53,294 bases of DNA, taken from an uncultured Rhizobiaceae bacterium. Its GTDB lineage: Bacteria; Pseudomonadota; Alphaproteobacteria; Rhizobiales; Rhizobiaceae. The stretch spans positions 1 through 53,294 of the forward strand of contig CATQIJ010000016.1 in the NCBI GenBank assembly GCA_958296345.1, read 5' to 3'. The position numbers and the translations under genes were made by a program. Shown here in pieces: positions 7,811-17,869 of this stretch. Each line of letters opens with the position of its first letter. The first letter of the stretch is position 1. Below the pieces are notes generated by a model. It made no database searches and was not told the origin of the DNA. It worked only from the letters and a program-made list of their open reading frames with translations.

Positions 7811-8566
7811 ATGACGGATGCTGGTGCTCAACAAGTCGATATACTGGACGGGGATATTCCCCGTCATGTTGCTATTATTATGGATGGCAATGGTCGATGG
7901 GCACAAAAACGTAGCTTACCAAGAACTTTAGGGCATAAACAAGGTGTTGAAACTGTTCGCGAAGCTGTAAAAGCTGCTCGCGATATCGGAATCAAGTATT
8001 TAACGCTCTATTCGTTTTCATCTGAAAACTGGAGTAGGCCAGAAGCTGAAATTACAGAGCTCTTTGGCTTGCTACGCTTGTTCATTAGGCGTGATCTTGC
8101 CGATCTTCATAAGAACAATGTTTGTATAAAAGTAATCGGTCGAAAAAAGGGTGTTCCAGAGGATATTCTCGCATTATTAGATGAGGCGCAAAACCTCACC
8201 CGCGATAATTCGGCACAGACCCTAATCATAGCTTTTAACTACGGAGCGCGGGACGAAATAACAGATGCTGTAAAGAAAATAGCAATGGATGTTTCTTCTG
8301 GAAAACTAAGTGTTGAAGATATTACAGACGTAACAATTTCTAACACTTTAGATACCGTTGATATTCCTGATCCCGATCTTTTGATTAGGACCAGTGGTGA
8401 AGTTCGATTGTCAAATTTCTTATTATGGCAAATTGCGTATTCCGAGTTAGTTTTCCTTGAGTGTTTATGGCCTGACTTTTCAAGAGCAGATTTAGAAAGC
8501 GCTATAAAAATATATCAAAGTAGAATTAGAAAGTTTGGTGGGCTGGCAATGGAAGCAGGATCGTGA
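7811..8566 (+). CDS. uppS: Undecaprenyl diphosphate synthase (cis-prenyltransferase)
   Basis: Adds eight isopentenyl units in cis to farnesyl diphosphate, giving the C55 carrier lipid for peptidoglycan and LPS O-unit synthesis. Signature IIMDGNGRWA (residues 22-31) holds the catalytic Asp; later blocks YSFSSENWSRP, FNYGARDEI and LIRTSGEVRLSNFLLWQ are typical of the family. Length of 251 is normal. It starts six bases after frr; its TGA overlaps the GTG start of cdsA (GTGA), indicating translational coupling. Confidence 0.96.
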   Translation: MTDAGAQQVDILDGDIPRHVAIIMDGNGRWAQKRSLPRTLGHKQGVETVREAVKAARDIGIKYLTLYSFSSENWSRPEAEITELFGLLRLFIRRDLADLHKNNVCIKVIGRKKGVPEDILALLDEAQNLTRDNSAQTLIIAFNYGARDEITDAVKKIAMDVSSGKLSVEDITDVTISNTLDTVDIPDPDLLIRTSGEVRLSNFLLWQIAYSELVFLECLWPDFSRADLESAIKIYQSRIRKFGGLAMEAGS

Positions 8567-9450
8567 GCAATACCGCGAACAACCAAAGCCCAGCTACAAA
8601 AAAACCATTCATGAGCAAAGAATTAAAACTCAGAATTATTTCAGCTATTATTTTAGCAGCTATCGTCTTGACCATTACATGGATTGGCGGTCAGACTTTT
8701 ACATTGTTATGGGCTGTTGCTGCAATTCTTATATTACGGGAATTCAATAGGATTTGCGCAACGAAGATATCCTTCGCGCACAATATTGCTTCTTTTATAG
8801 CGTTATTTTTGATCATTGCATCTTGGCTGATGGGAGATCGCGATACAGCTTTTATTATATTTGGTGTGGGGTTTGTTGTGCTCGCACTTTGGCAATTTGT
8901 TTTCAGCCGTACAATTTGGGTTGCCTGCGGATTAATGTATGCTACATTGCCATTTTTTGCGATGAGTGACTTACGCTCCGACAATTACAATGGGTTGGTT
9001 GTGATTTTACTTCTGTATTTCTGTGTTTGGGGCGCTGATGTTTTTGCTTATTTCTCTGGTCGTACAATTGGTGGCCCCAAATTAGCACCAAAAATTTCAC
9101 CCAATAAAACATGGTCAGGCTTTATCGGAAGCTTGGTTGGCGCATTGTTTTTGTCTTATCTGGTGAATATCAAAGCTGGGTTTGAGCCTATCTTTGCTTT
9201 CTTTGTGATCATGCTCTTAGCCGCGATAGTTTCACAACTTGGTGACTTGATGGAGTCATCAATCAAGCGCAAGTTTAATGTTAAAGATTCAGGCTCAATT
9301 ATCCCAGGTCACGGCGGTGTACTCGATAGAGTAGATGGCCTAGTGGTTGCGGCAGTATTCCTGTGGCTTGTTTCGCTTTATATTGCTACGCAACAAGGAC
9401 AAAGTAATGATTTGCCTACTGTCTTCGTAAATGCCTTCTTGAGGCCATAG
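8563..9450 (+). CDS. cdsA: Phosphatidate cytidylyltransferase (CDP-diglyceride synthase)
   Basis: Integral membrane enzyme making CDP-diacylglycerol from phosphatidic acid and CTP, the branch point for all phospholipids. The protein has several hydrophobic segments and the family signature near residues 232-260: SSIKRKFNVKDSG then IPGHGGVLDRVDG, including the conserved Lys-Asp and Asp-Arg-x-Asp residues; FGRTIGGPK-like FSGRTIGGPKLAP is also present. The GTG start overlaps the uppS stop by 4 bases, which decides the start. At 295 residues it is slightly longer than average. Confidence 0.95.
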   Translation: MSNTANNQSPATKKPFMSKELKLRIISAIILAAIVLTITWIGGQTFTLLWAVAAILILREFNRICATKISFAHNIASFIALFLIIASWLMGDRDTAFIIFGVGFVVLALWQFVFSRTIWVACGLMYATLPFFAMSDLRSDNYNGLVVILLLYFCVWGADVFAYFSGRTIGGPKLAPKISPNKTWSGFIGSLVGALFLSYLVNIKAGFEPIFAFFVIMLLAAIVSQLGDLMESSIKRKFNVKDSGSIIPGHGGVLDRVDGLVVAAVFLWLVSLYIATQQGQSNDLPTVFVNAFLRP

Positions 9451-9509
9451 TAACTCTTATGTATGTCATTTGAGTACGTATTAAATTTATTTAACTGGAA
9501 AAGATATCA

Positions 9510-10661
9510 ATGGAATTTTTAACGAGCATTGCAGACGGAGGACTTGGCTTTCTACTTATTATTTTAAGGTTTGTTGTTGTCTTAACAGTTGTCGTTTTTA
9601 TTCATGAACTTGGTCATTATTTGGTGGCAAGATGGAATGGTGTTGATTGCGAGGCTTTTTCAATTGGTTTTGGGCCAGAAATCTTTGGCTGGAATGATAA
9701 AAATAATTGCCGTTGGAAGGTCTGTGCCGTTCCTTTGGGTGGTTATGTAAAGTTTTTAGGCGATGCAAACGCCTCATCCATGCCAGATTTTGAAGGTGTT
9801 GCAGAAGAGCATTTAACCGAACGTGAAAAAGCAGGGCGCTTTGAGCACAAGCGCATTGGCCAAAAGGCAGCGGTAGTTGCTGCCGGCCCGATTGCTAACT
9901 TCATTCTTGCAATTATAATATTTACAGGAAGTTTCTACTTTGTTGGTCGGTATGTAAGTGACCCAATCGTTTCAGAAGTCTTGGAAAACAGCGCTGCACA
10001 ACAAGCCGGTTTCCAAAAAGGCGATGTTATTCGTGAAATTAATGGCGATGAAGTTAAAAGCTTTTCTGATATTCCAAGAGCTGTAGCTCCAAACCATGGT
10101 CGTGAAATGATTTTTACTGTCACACGTAGCGGCAAAAACATAGATCTAGCTGTTACACCAAAACTTACAGAGCGTGTTGATCGATTTGGTAATAAACAAC
10201 AAATTGGATTGCTCGGTATTTCAAGTAAAGCAGAAGACGCCAATGTACGTAAAAAGGAATATGGCTTACTTGAAGCAGTTGGTGCAGGCACCTACGAAAC
10301 ATATTTCGTCATTAAGCGTACGCTACAATACATAAAAGGCATATTTACCGGAAGAGAATCTGTTGATCAAATCAGTGGCCCAATTGGGATAGCCAATACG
10401 GTCAATGATTTTTGGGGCGAGGGCATTCAAAACGTTATTATCCTAACTGCAATCCTTTCTGTTAGTATTGGGTTATTAAACCTTTTCCCAATTCCAATTC
10501 TTGATGGCGGTCATCTGGTATTTTACGCCTATGAAGCAATCGTCGGAAAGCCAATGAACCCAAGAGTTCAGGAATTATCGTTCAGATTCGGCTTTATTTT
10601 ACTGATGGGCTTAATGATATTTGCCACAAACAACGATGTAGTGCGGCAATTTTTTAGTTAA
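9510..10661 (+). CDS. rseP: Site-2 zinc metalloprotease RseP (RasP/EcfE)
   Basis: Intramembrane protease that cuts anti-sigma factors and remnant signal peptides. HELGH at residues 32-36 supplies two zinc ligands and the catalytic Glu. It is followed by GFGPEIFGW. A single PDZ domain (about 125-210, including AAQQAGFQKGDVIREINGDEV) faces the periplasm, and LFPIPILDGGHL near the C-terminus holds the third zinc ligand. Length 383 matches alphaproteobacterial forms with one clear PDZ. It is placed between cdsA and bamA as in most proteobacteria, linking envelope stress to outer membrane assembly. Confidence 0.95.
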   Translation: MEFLTSIADGGLGFLLIILRFVVVLTVVVFIHELGHYLVARWNGVDCEAFSIGFGPEIFGWNDKNNCRWKVCAVPLGGYVKFLGDANASSMPDFEGVAEEHLTEREKAGRFEHKRIGQKAAVVAAGPIANFILAIIIFTGSFYFVGRYVSDPIVSEVLENSAAQQAGFQKGDVIREINGDEVKSFSDIPRAVAPNHGREMIFTVTRSGKNIDLAVTPKLTERVDRFGNKQQIGLLGISSKAEDANVRKKEYGLLEAVGAGTYETYFVIKRTLQYIKGIFTGRESVDQISGPIGIANTVNDFWGEGIQNVIILTAILSVSIGLLNLFPIPILDGGHLVFYAYEAIVGKPMNPRVQELSFRFGFILLMGLMIFATNNDVVRQFFS

Positions 10662-10982
10662 TACCGTGTTTTATCTACCCTTTGCCTGCTTTTCGCCTAA
10701 TTCAGTAGGCAATTGATAGGCAACAACATGAATCACTTGAAGTGGCTTTACTGACCTCAGAGGCTGTTATGTTTTGTAAGGTAAATTGTATTTTATTAAC
10801 CATGAAAACTAATTAAGTTGGTTCAAATGCAACACTCTGACAAAATGGTAATAAATTGGGGTTTAAATTAGTGTCAAATGGTTGCGCAACGGGGAAAACT
10901 CTGTAAAAGGTTTGTTGACTAAGTAGATTCTGCATATGCTGGATCAAAATTTGTGCGACATCGCAAACAAAAATATAGCGGG
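10662..10982 (+). promoter_or_regulatory. Intergenic region before bamA
   Basis: About 320 bases separate rseP from bamA, the longest gap in the rpsB-lpxB run, and the size suggests bamA has its own promoter. A TTGACT hexamer lies at 10914-10919, but no well-spaced -10 box follows, so I do not call a promoter position. Short complementary stretches (ttgcct at 10682 with aggcaa near 10718, gccta with taggc inside) could form a hairpin after rseP. No gene was found. Confidence 0.35.
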
Positions 10983-10988
10983 ATGACT

Positions 10989-13415
10989 ATGAGACTGAAT
11001 AATATAATAAAAATTGCCTTCTTAGGGCTTTCTCTCTCTTTTGTTTCTGTATTTACAGGCGCTTTAACATCAGGAAGCGTTATTTCAGCTGCTCAGGCCG
11101 CTGTAGTTAGCAACATTGATGTTCGCGGTAATCAGCGCATTGATGATGAAATCGTTGCGTCTTATATAACTATTAAGCCAGGTCAGAGCTTCAATGATTT
11201 CGACATCGATGATTCTGTAAAAGCACTTTTCGCAACAGGTTTGTTTGGCGATGTGAGTATTTTCCGCCAAGGTTCAACATTGGTTATCGATGTTGAAGAA
11301 AATGGCACCGTAAACAAAGTATTCTTCGAAGGTAATAAGCGCCTAAAAGATGAAGTGTTGAAAAACGTAGCTAGACTTCGCCCTCAAGGTATCTATAGCG
11401 ATGAGCAAGCTGCTGCAGATGTGGAGCAGATTAATCAAGCTTACGCACGTGTTGGCCGTCAAGACGCTTCAGTTACATACGAACTTCTTCCACTTGCTAA
11501 TAACCGAATAAATGTCATTTACCGTATTAATGAGGGTGATAAGACCAAAATTGGTAGAATTGATTTCATTGGTAATGATACATTCTCAGGCCGTCGTCTT
11601 GCAGATGTTATTACAACTAAAGAAACTGGGCTTTTTGGTTTTCTACAAACATCAGATGTATATGACCAGAGCCGTTTAAACTCAGATGAAGAGCTTTTAC
11701 GCCGTTTCTACTTTAATAAAGGTTTTGCAGATTTTCAGGTTCTATCAACGCAAGCTGATCTAGACGAAGAGAAAAATGAATATATTGTAACAGTCTCTAT
11801 GGATGAGGGGCCACGTTATACGTTCGGCAATGTAGCGATTGAAAGCTCATTAAGCGGTGTTGAAAATATTGCCCTTGATAATTTAGTTGAAACAGTATCG
11901 GGCGACTTCTACAGCGCAAAAAATGTAGAAGATACGGTCGTATCTATTACAGAACGCATTGCAGAAGAAGGTTTCGCGTTCGTTGAGGTTGTACCACGTG
12001 GTAACCGCAACTTTGAAACAAACACAATCGACGTAACGTACCTAATTGATGAAGGTGCTCGCGTATTCATTGAAGACATTCGCATTGTCGGTAATGACCG
12101 CACACGCGATTACGTAATCCGTCGTGAATTTGAAATTTCAGAAGGCGATGCCTACAACCGTGTGTTGGTACAAAAAACACGCGACCGTATTAATGCGCTA
12201 GGCTTCTTTGATTCAGTTAATGTGTCTACAAGACCTGGTTCTGAGCCAGATCGTATTATTCTATTCGTAAATATGATGGAAAAATCTACGGGTGACTTCT
12301 CGCTATCTGGTGGGTTCTCTTCAAATGGCGGGGCTTCTGGTGAGGTATCATTCACAGAACGCAACTTCTTAGGTCGTGGTCAGTTTATTCGCGCAAGCTA
12401 TAGCGGTTCTGCAGATGAGAATACTTATGGATTTAATTTCTCAGAACCATACTTCTTAGGTAGCCGTGTTTCTGCTGGCTTTGGTATTCAATCAACACGC
12501 TCAGACGATACAGATGAGCGCCAATATACCGTTGATACAGACAGCGCAACGATTACATTTGGCTTGCCTCTCACTGAACACCTGAAGTCTAGCGTGTTCT
12601 ATAGCTACAGAAGCAGCAGCACGACGGTTGGTGACGCATTACTTGATACAGTTGGTCAACAAGGCGATGTCAGTACTGAACTTTCAAATGCACTAATACA
12701 AAGCATCGATATCAACGGCGGTGACTTTGTTTCATCAGGTGTTGGCTATTCTTTAGTTTACAACACATTTGATAACCAACGTTCGCCCCGTGAAGGTATT
12801 CGCGCATCTTGGACGCAAACTTACTACGGTCTTGGCGGTGATGCTAACTACCTTTCAACAGAGGCTTCACTAGCTGGTTATCACACATTATCAGAAGAAG
12901 AAGATATCATCTTGTTTGGACGTGTTCGCGGTGGTCATATTGAAGTGTTTGGCGATGACAACCTAACAAGCACTGAATTTAGAACCGTTGATAACTACCA
13001 GGCTCGTCAAAACTATGTAAGAGGCTTTGATTCATTCGGTTTTGGTCCTCGTGACCCTATTACGGATGATCCATTAGGTGGTCGTACATATTGGACAGCA
13101 ACTGCTGAAGTTCAGTTCCCGATGCCATTCATTTCTCGTTCGCTAGGCTTACGTGGCGCATTCTTCGCAGATGCAGGTCAATTAACAAATGTAGGTAACC
13201 CTGCGCTTGCTGCAATAGCTCAGGCAAATGGTGGTCCATTGTCTTCAGCTCAACTTGACCAAGCAGACTCAGATTCAGTTCGTGCATCAGTTGGCGCAAG
13301 TGTACTTTGGGCATCACCATTCGGCCCATTGCGAGTTGATTACGCGGTGCCAATTTCAGAAGAATCTTTTGATAACCTTGAAGAAATCAGCTTTGGCGTA
13401 AGCTCTGCATTCTAA
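10989..13415 (+). CDS. bamA: Outer membrane protein assembly factor BamA
   Basis: Essential Omp85 protein that folds beta-barrel proteins into the outer membrane. Start at MRLNNIIKIAF, supported by a CGGGA site just upstream; an ATG two codons earlier and a GTG at 10953 are alternatives. A signal peptide ends near AQA-AVVSNIDVRG. Five POTRA domains follow (IDVRGNQRI, VFFEGNKRLKDE, IGRIDFIGNDTFSG, GPRYTFGNVAI, IEDIRIVGNDRTRDYVIRRE). The C-terminal half is the 16-strand barrel, with YVRGFDSFGFGPRD containing the lid-loop VRGF/Y motif and a terminal Phe as the barrel signal. Length about 808. Confidence 0.96.
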   Translation: MRLNNIIKIAFLGLSLSFVSVFTGALTSGSVISAAQAAVVSNIDVRGNQRIDDEIVASYITIKPGQSFNDFDIDDSVKALFATGLFGDVSIFRQGSTLVIDVEENGTVNKVFFEGNKRLKDEVLKNVARLRPQGIYSDEQAAADVEQINQAYARVGRQDASVTYELLPLANNRINVIYRINEGDKTKIGRIDFIGNDTFSGRRLADVITTKETGLFGFLQTSDVYDQSRLNSDEELLRRFYFNKGFADFQVLSTQADLDEEKNEYIVTVSMDEGPRYTFGNVAIESSLSGVENIALDNLVETVSGDFYSAKNVEDTVVSITERIAEEGFAFVEVVPRGNRNFETNTIDVTYLIDEGARVFIEDIRIVGNDRTRDYVIRREFEISEGDAYNRVLVQKTRDRINALGFFDSVNVSTRPGSEPDRIILFVNMMEKSTGDFSLSGGFSSNGGASGEVSFTERNFLGRGQFIRASYSGSADENTYGFNFSEPYFLGSRVSAGFGIQSTRSDDTDERQYTVDTDSATITFGLPLTEHLKSSVFYSYRSSSTTVGDALLDTVGQQGDVSTELSNALIQSIDINGGDFVSSGVGYSLVYNTFDNQRSPREGIRASWTQTYYGLGGDANYLSTEASLAGYHTLSEEEDIILFGRVRGGHIEVFGDDNLTSTEFRTVDNYQARQNYVRGFDSFGFGPRDPITDDPLGGRTYWTATAEVQFPMPFISRSLGLRGAFFADAGQLTNVGNPALAAIAQANGGPLSSAQLDQADSDSVRASVGASVLWASPFGPLRVDYAVPISEESFDNLEEISFGVSSAF

Positions 13416-13474
13416 TCTCATATTAGATGTAAGTTGAAATCTAGATTGTAATCATAAAAGGAGCGGGATTAAAT

Positions 13475-14518
13475 ATGTTCTTTAAACCCGCTTCGATTTC
13501 CATCAAAGATATTGCAACATCCTGTGGCGCAACCGTTTTGAATGGCGCTAATAAAGATGAGCAGTTAATTAATGGGGCATCACCGATTGAGACTGCAACA
13601 AGCGGTCACATTTCATTTATCGATAATCCAAAATATCTAAAATATATTGAGAAGACCAAAGCAAGCGCTGTGTTTTGTGCAGAAAAACACGCAGGCCAAG
13701 TACCTAAAGACATTATAGCACTAGTTCATCCAACACCATATAAAGCGTATGGACAAGCTCTTACCGTATTATACCCAACGGCTATGCGTCCCCAACCAAT
13801 CTTGGGAGAAGACGGCGTATCTGACAAAGCCATCATAGGTAACAATGCTTCTCTTGAAGATAATGTCACTGTAGAAGCAGGTGCTGTCATTGGTGCGCGC
13901 GCTTCTATTGGTGCCGGCAGTGTTATCTTGCCAGGTGCAGTGATTGGTTCTGATGTTAAGATTGGCAGAAACACTACTGTGGGTGCAAATGTAACTATTG
14001 TGAATGCTTATGTTGGCGATAATGTCATTATTCACAATGGCGTTCAGATTGGTCAAGATGGTTTTGGCTTTGCAATGGGCGCAGGCGGACACCATAAAGT
14101 GCCACAAATTGGACGCGTGATTATTCAAGATAAAGTTGAAATCGGTGCAAATTCAACCATTGATCGCGGTGCAAATCGTGACACTATTATTGGTGAAGGT
14201 TCAAAAATTGATAACCTTGTTCAGATAGGCCACAATGCAACAATTGGCAGACATTGCGTAATTGTGGGTCTAGCAGGTATCTCAGGTAGCGCAACGTTAG
14301 GTGATTATGTTGTGGTTGCCGGTCAAGCTGGTATTGTAGGTCATACAACAATAGGCGATGGTGCTCAGGTCGGTGGTGGTTCTGGGGTTCATGGTGATGT
14401 TGCACCAGGCGAAAAAGTAATGGGCTATCCCGCAATCGCCGCATCAAAATGGATGCGTGAAGCAGCTAAAATAATGATAGCTGATAAGCGTGATAGAAAA
14501 AACAAAAAGAAGGGCTAA
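13475..14518 (+). CDS. lpxD: UDP-3-O-(3-hydroxyacyl)glucosamine N-acyltransferase
   Basis: Third enzyme of lipid A synthesis; adds the N-linked hydroxyacyl chain from acyl-ACP. The N-terminal LpxD domain (about 1-110) precedes a left-handed beta-helix built from hexapeptide repeats (IGANVTI-like units throughout 115-310). The catalytic His region is [14 protein letters not shown]. The C-terminus is a short basic helix ([16 protein letters not shown]). GGAG lies eight bases before the ATG. Length 347 is typical. It is followed six bases later by fabZ. Confidence 0.96.
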   Translation: MFFKPASISIKDIATSCGATVLNGANKDEQLINGASPIETATSGHISFIDNPKYLKYIEKTKASAVFCAEKHAGQVPKDIIALVHPTPYKAYGQALTVLYPTAMRPQPILGEDGVSDKAIIGNNASLEDNVTVEAGAVIGARASIGAGSVILPGAVIGSDVKIGRNTTVGANVTIVNAYVGDNVIIHNGVQIGQDGFGFAMGAGGHHKVPQIGRVIIQDKVEIGANSTIDRGANRDTIIGEGSKIDNLVQIGHNATIGRHCVIVGLAGISGSATLGDYVVVAGQAGIVGHTTIGDGAQVGGGSGVHGDVAPGEKVMGYPAIAASKWMREAAKIMIADKRDRKNKKKG

Positions 14519-14523
14519 AGTAT

Positions 14524-14988
14524 ATGTCAGAAGAAGCTCTAGGCTTAATAGAAATAAAAGAACTATTTAAACTCCTTCCGCATCGTTATCCTTTCTTATT
14601 AATTGACCGTATTAAAGACGTAGACAAAGACATGTCTGCTGTCGGAATTAAAAATGTTACATTTAATGAACCACATTTTGCTGGTCATTTTCCTGACGAT
14701 CCAATTATGCCTGGCGTATTAATTGTCGAAGCAATGGCGCAAACCGCTGGTGCAATCTGTGCAAAGCAAAATTCAGAAGGCGCGAAGAAGTTTGTATATT
14801 TCATGACAATTAATGGCGCAAAGTTTAGACGCCCAGTTGTACCTGGTGATGTACTTGAGTTGCGTGTAGAAAAGAAAAAACAACGAGGCAGCATCTTTAA
14901 GTACCATTGTGAAGCATATGTCGGCGATGAAAAAGCTGCGGAAGCAGAAATTGGCGCAATGATGGTAGATCCGGAAGATAGAGCTTAA
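14524..14988 (+). CDS. fabZ: (3R)-hydroxyacyl-ACP dehydratase
   Basis: Dehydrates beta-hydroxyacyl-ACP in fatty acid elongation. The 154-residue hot-dog protein has [14 protein letters not shown] at the start and the catalytic His and Glu in [20 protein letters not shown]. It competes with LpxA and LpxD for hydroxyacyl-ACP, so its position between lpxD and lpxA makes sense for balancing phospholipid and lipid A supply. Its TAA shares one base with the ATG of lpxA (TAATG), indicating coupled translation. Confidence 0.97.
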   Translation: MSEEALGLIEIKELFKLLPHRYPFLLIDRIKDVDKDMSAVGIKNVTFNEPHFAGHFPDDPIMPGVLIVEAMAQTAGAICAKQNSEGAKKFVYFMTINGAKFRRPVVPGDVLELRVEKKKQRGSIFKYHCEAYVGDEKAAEAEIGAMMVDPEDRA

Positions 14989-15791
14989 TGACGTCTGATA
15001 TACACTCCAGTTCAGTAATTGAAGATGGTGCTCAACTTGGCGAAAACGTAAAAATAGGACCGTTTTGTCATATTGGCCCTCAGGTAAAGCTTGGTGCAAA
15101 TTCTGTTCTGCATTCCCATGTTGTAGTTGCAGGAAATACTACTATTGGTAAAGGTGCAAAAATCTTTCCGTTTGCCTCAGTTGGTCATGAGCCACAAGAC
15201 TTAAAATTCCATGGTGAAGAAAACTCTCTAACGATTGGCGATAATTGTACTATCCGTGAGGGTACAACGATTAACCCTGGTACAGAGGGTGATGATGGTA
15301 AAACGATCATTGGAAACAATTGCTTTTTCTTAGCAAATGCCCATGTCGCACATGACTGTAAGATTGGTAACAACGTAATTTTCTCTAATGCCGTAATGGT
15401 TGCGGGGCATTGTCAGGTTGGCAATAATGTTATCATGGGTGGCGGGGCTGGTGTTCATCAATTCTGCCGTATTGGTGATAATGCGTTTGTAGGCGGCCTT
15501 GCTGGTGTTGAAAATGATATTATTCCATACGGTATGGCTCTAGGAAATAGAGCCTATCTTGGTGGCCTTAATCTTGTGGGAATGAAACGCTCTGGCGTTG
15601 ATCGTGATAGTATCAATAAGGCCCGTAAGGCGTTCAAAGATATATTTAATTCAGATACGCCAATTGCAGAAGCTGTAAAAGAAGTTGAAAAAGAAATGGG
15701 TGATGATCCGATCGTTTCCAACATTCTAAAGTTCATTAACGCTTCTGATAATCGCTCTCTTTGTACTCCAAGGGTAAATAGGGAAGGTTAG
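14988..15791 (+). CDS. lpxA: UDP-N-acetylglucosamine O-acyltransferase
   Basis: First step of lipid A synthesis; moves a hydroxyacyl chain from ACP to the 3-OH of UDP-GlcNAc. Left-handed beta-helix of hexapeptide repeats (VIEDGAQLGENVKIG onward) with the catalytic His in FLANAHVAHDCKIGNN, and the family segment VGHEPQDLKFHGEE. The helical C-terminal domain follows (NLVGMKRSGVDRDSINKARK). Length 267 is normal. Overlaps fabZ by one base; lpxI begins 7 bases after its stop. Confidence 0.97.
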   Translation: MTSDIHSSSVIEDGAQLGENVKIGPFCHIGPQVKLGANSVLHSHVVVAGNTTIGKGAKIFPFASVGHEPQDLKFHGEENSLTIGDNCTIREGTTINPGTEGDDGKTIIGNNCFFLANAHVAHDCKIGNNVIFSNAVMVAGHCQVGNNVIMGGGAGVHQFCRIGDNAFVGGLAGVENDIIPYGMALGNRAYLGGLNLVGMKRSGVDRDSINKARKAFKDIFNSDTPIAEAVKEVEKEMGDDPIVSNILKFINASDNRSLCTPRVNREG

Positions 15792-15798
15792 GTGCTTT

Positions 15799-16677
15799 AT
15801 GGGCACTCGAAATACTTCTCTTGAAATTGTAGCAAATGTTGGAATATTTGCAGGGCATGGCAGTTTACCGAAAGAGCTTGCTAGTCATTTACGTAGCATT
15901 GGGCATGAGCCATATATTTTAGGTATTGAAGGCGAAGTAGAGCCATGGATATCTGATTATAACCATGAGTTATTTGTCTGGGGCAAACTAGGTCGTTTTT
16001 TTAAGCACCTAAAGAACAACAACATAAAACAAGTTGTTTTTGCAGGCGGCGTAACACGCCCAACTCTTAGGTTTAGAGATATGGACTGGGGAGGCGTAGT
16101 CTCTCTTTCTAAGGTCATGGCATTTATGGTAGGAGGTGATAATTCATTACTTACTGGATTAATAAAATTATTTGACCAACATGGCGTAAAAGTCGTCGGA
16201 GCTCATGAAGTAATGCCAGAATTATTGACAATTTCAGGACTTGCCTTTGGTAGGAAACCGTTAAAGAAAGCTATGCACAATATTGATAAAGCGTTTGAAG
16301 CCTGCAAAGTGCTTGGCTCTTTAGACATAGGTCAGGCGGCCGTTGCTGTTGGTGGGCGCGTGGTAGCTGTTGAGGGTATTGAAGGCACTGATGGGATGTT
16401 AGAGCGTATTGCGCAAATGCGCGCTTCAGGACGCCTTTATGAAGATGGTAAGCATGGTGTGTTGGTTAAAACAATGAAGCCAGGTCAAGATATGAGAGCA
16501 GACTTACCAACTATTGGTCCACAAACCATTGATAGCGTGATCAAGGCAGGTTTAAAGGGAATTGCCATTGAAGCTGGGTATTCATTACTATTAGAAAAAG
16601 AAGAAACACTAGCTAAAGCAAAAGAAGCAGGTGTTTTTGTTTATGGACTAGAGCCTGATGTTCAAGGCGGTATCTAA
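15799..16677 (+). CDS. lpxI: UDP-2,3-diacylglucosamine pyrophosphatase LpxI (DUF1009)
   Basis: Cleaves UDP-2,3-diacylglucosamine to lipid X and UMP. LpxI is the alphaproteobacterial substitute for LpxH, and this 292-residue protein matches in length. It shows NVGIFAGHGSLPKELASHL at the start, FVWGKLGRFFKHLK, VFAGGVTRP, MVGGDNSLLTGL, the GAHEV motif, and the C-terminal half with DIGQAAVAVGGRVVAVEGIE, VKTMKPGQDMRADLPTIG and AGYSLL. It sits between lpxA and lpxB as expected and overlaps lpxB by one base (TAATG). Confidence 0.94.
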   Translation: MGTRNTSLEIVANVGIFAGHGSLPKELASHLRSIGHEPYILGIEGEVEPWISDYNHELFVWGKLGRFFKHLKNNNIKQVVFAGGVTRPTLRFRDMDWGGVVSLSKVMAFMVGGDNSLLTGLIKLFDQHGVKVVGAHEVMPELLTISGLAFGRKPLKKAMHNIDKAFEACKVLGSLDIGQAAVAVGGRVVAVEGIEGTDGMLERIAQMRASGRLYEDGKHGVLVKTMKPGQDMRADLPTIGPQTIDSVIKAGLKGIAIEAGYSLLLEKEETLAKAKEAGVFVYGLEPDVQGGI

Positions 16678-17816
16678 TGACAAATAAACTTCGCATCTAC
16701 TTTGTGGTTGGGGAAGATTCAGGTGATGCCCTAGGTGTAAAATTAATTGATGCGTTTGAAGAGCTATCACAAGAGATTACTCCTATGGGGCTTGCAGGCG
16801 AGAAAATGAAAGAAAAGGGGGTGGCAAGCCTTTTTGATATTTCTGAACTCTCCGTTATGGGTATTTCTGCAGTAGCGTCTAAATTGCCAAGCTTATTAAA
16901 GCGTATCAAGCAAACAGCTAATGATGTTATTGATAAAAAGCCTGACGTTTTATTGCTTATTGATAGTCCTGAGTTTTCTTACCGGGTTGCAAAAAAAGTT
17001 CGCAAGCAATTACCACAGGTGAAAATTGTAAAATATGTTGCTCCTACCGTTTGGGCGTGGAGGCCAGGGCGAGCTAAGAAGATCAAACCATACATTGATC
17101 ACATAATGGCTATTTTACCCTTTGAACCAGAGTTACTAAAAAAATTGGGTGGACCAGATGCAACTTATGTTGGACATCCGCTAGCAGCTGAAATGCCAGT
17201 GATAGAGACGAAGTCAAAGAAAAAATGTGCAGCTATTCCTAAGCTTGTAGTCTTACCAGGTTCCCGCCGTGGTGAATTGAAGCTAATGCTGCCAATTATT
17301 CGAGACACGTTACAAATACTACGAGATCGAGGAAATGACTTTGAAGTAACGCTACCTGCTGTAACAAGGCTTGAGACTGAGATTCAAGAACATACTAAGG
17401 ATTGGAAGGTGAAACCTATTATCGTTTCCGGTGAGGAATCCAAAATTGAAGCATTTAAAAATGCAGATTTAGCTTTGGCAACTTCTGGTACTGTAATTCT
17501 TGAGCTAGCACTTTATAAAGTTCCGATGATTTCTATTTATCAGTTAGACCGTATAATGATGCGTCTTAGGCATATCATTACAGCTTGGACAACAGCCTTA
17601 CCAAATTTAATTGCGGATTATCCCTTTATTCCCGAGCGTTTAAATGAAAACGCGCATCCTGAGCATTTAGCCAGAATGTTGGAGCGTTTAATGTTGGCAG
17701 GCGAAGAACGTAATGTTCAACTCAAGGGGTTTGATAAAATTACCAAACAACTAAAGAATGAAAAGTCGGGTGCCGTGGTAGCTGCTCAAAAAATCATTGA
17801 ACTTACTAGCAAGTAA
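16677..17816 (+). CDS. lpxB: Lipid-A-disaccharide synthase
   Basis: Glycosyltransferase (family 19) joining UDP-diacylglucosamine and lipid X into the lipid A disaccharide at the inner membrane surface. Conserved parts are VVGEDSGDALG at the N-terminus, YVAPTVWAWRPGRAKKI, LPFEPELLKKLG with YVGHPLAAE, VLPGSRRGEL and ATSGTVILELAL in the nucleotide-sugar site. Length 379 is normal. It overlaps lpxI by one base and is the last gene of the lpx run; a strong hairpin terminator follows within 10 bases. Confidence 0.96.
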   Translation: MTNKLRIYFVVGEDSGDALGVKLIDAFEELSQEITPMGLAGEKMKEKGVASLFDISELSVMGISAVASKLPSLLKRIKQTANDVIDKKPDVLLLIDSPEFSYRVAKKVRKQLPQVKIVKYVAPTVWAWRPGRAKKIKPYIDHIMAILPFEPELLKKLGGPDATYVGHPLAAEMPVIETKSKKKCAAIPKLVVLPGSRRGELKLMLPIIRDTLQILRDRGNDFEVTLPAVTRLETEIQEHTKDWKVKPIIVSGEESKIEAFKNADLALATSGTVILELALYKVPMISIYQLDRIMMRLRHIITAWTTALPNLIADYPFIPERLNENAHPEHLARMLERLMLAGEERNVQLKGFDKITKQLKNEKSGAVVAAQKIIELTSK

Positions 17817-17825
17817 TTCCAAAAA

Positions 17826-17850
17826 AAAGGCCAGCTAAAAGCTGGCCTTT
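17826..17850. terminator. Bidirectional intrinsic terminator between lpxB and gltA
   Basis: An 11-bp perfect stem (17826-17836 with 17840-17850; core aaaggccagct/agctggccttt) with loop AAA, an A-run on the left and T-rich sequence on the right. It lies between the converging lpxB and gltA genes and should terminate transcription from both sides. Confidence 0.85.
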
Positions 17851-17869
17851 AATAATAATATTACAAAAA

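Noticed and set aside
10914..10930. bamA promoter at TTGACT
   Set aside because: The only TATGCT-like -10 box is about 14 bases away, too close for a normal promoter.
10953..10988. GTG start for bamA
   Set aside because: It would put a highly basic stretch (RHRKQK) before a normal signal peptide; the downstream ATG codons with a CGGGA site give a standard signal peptide.
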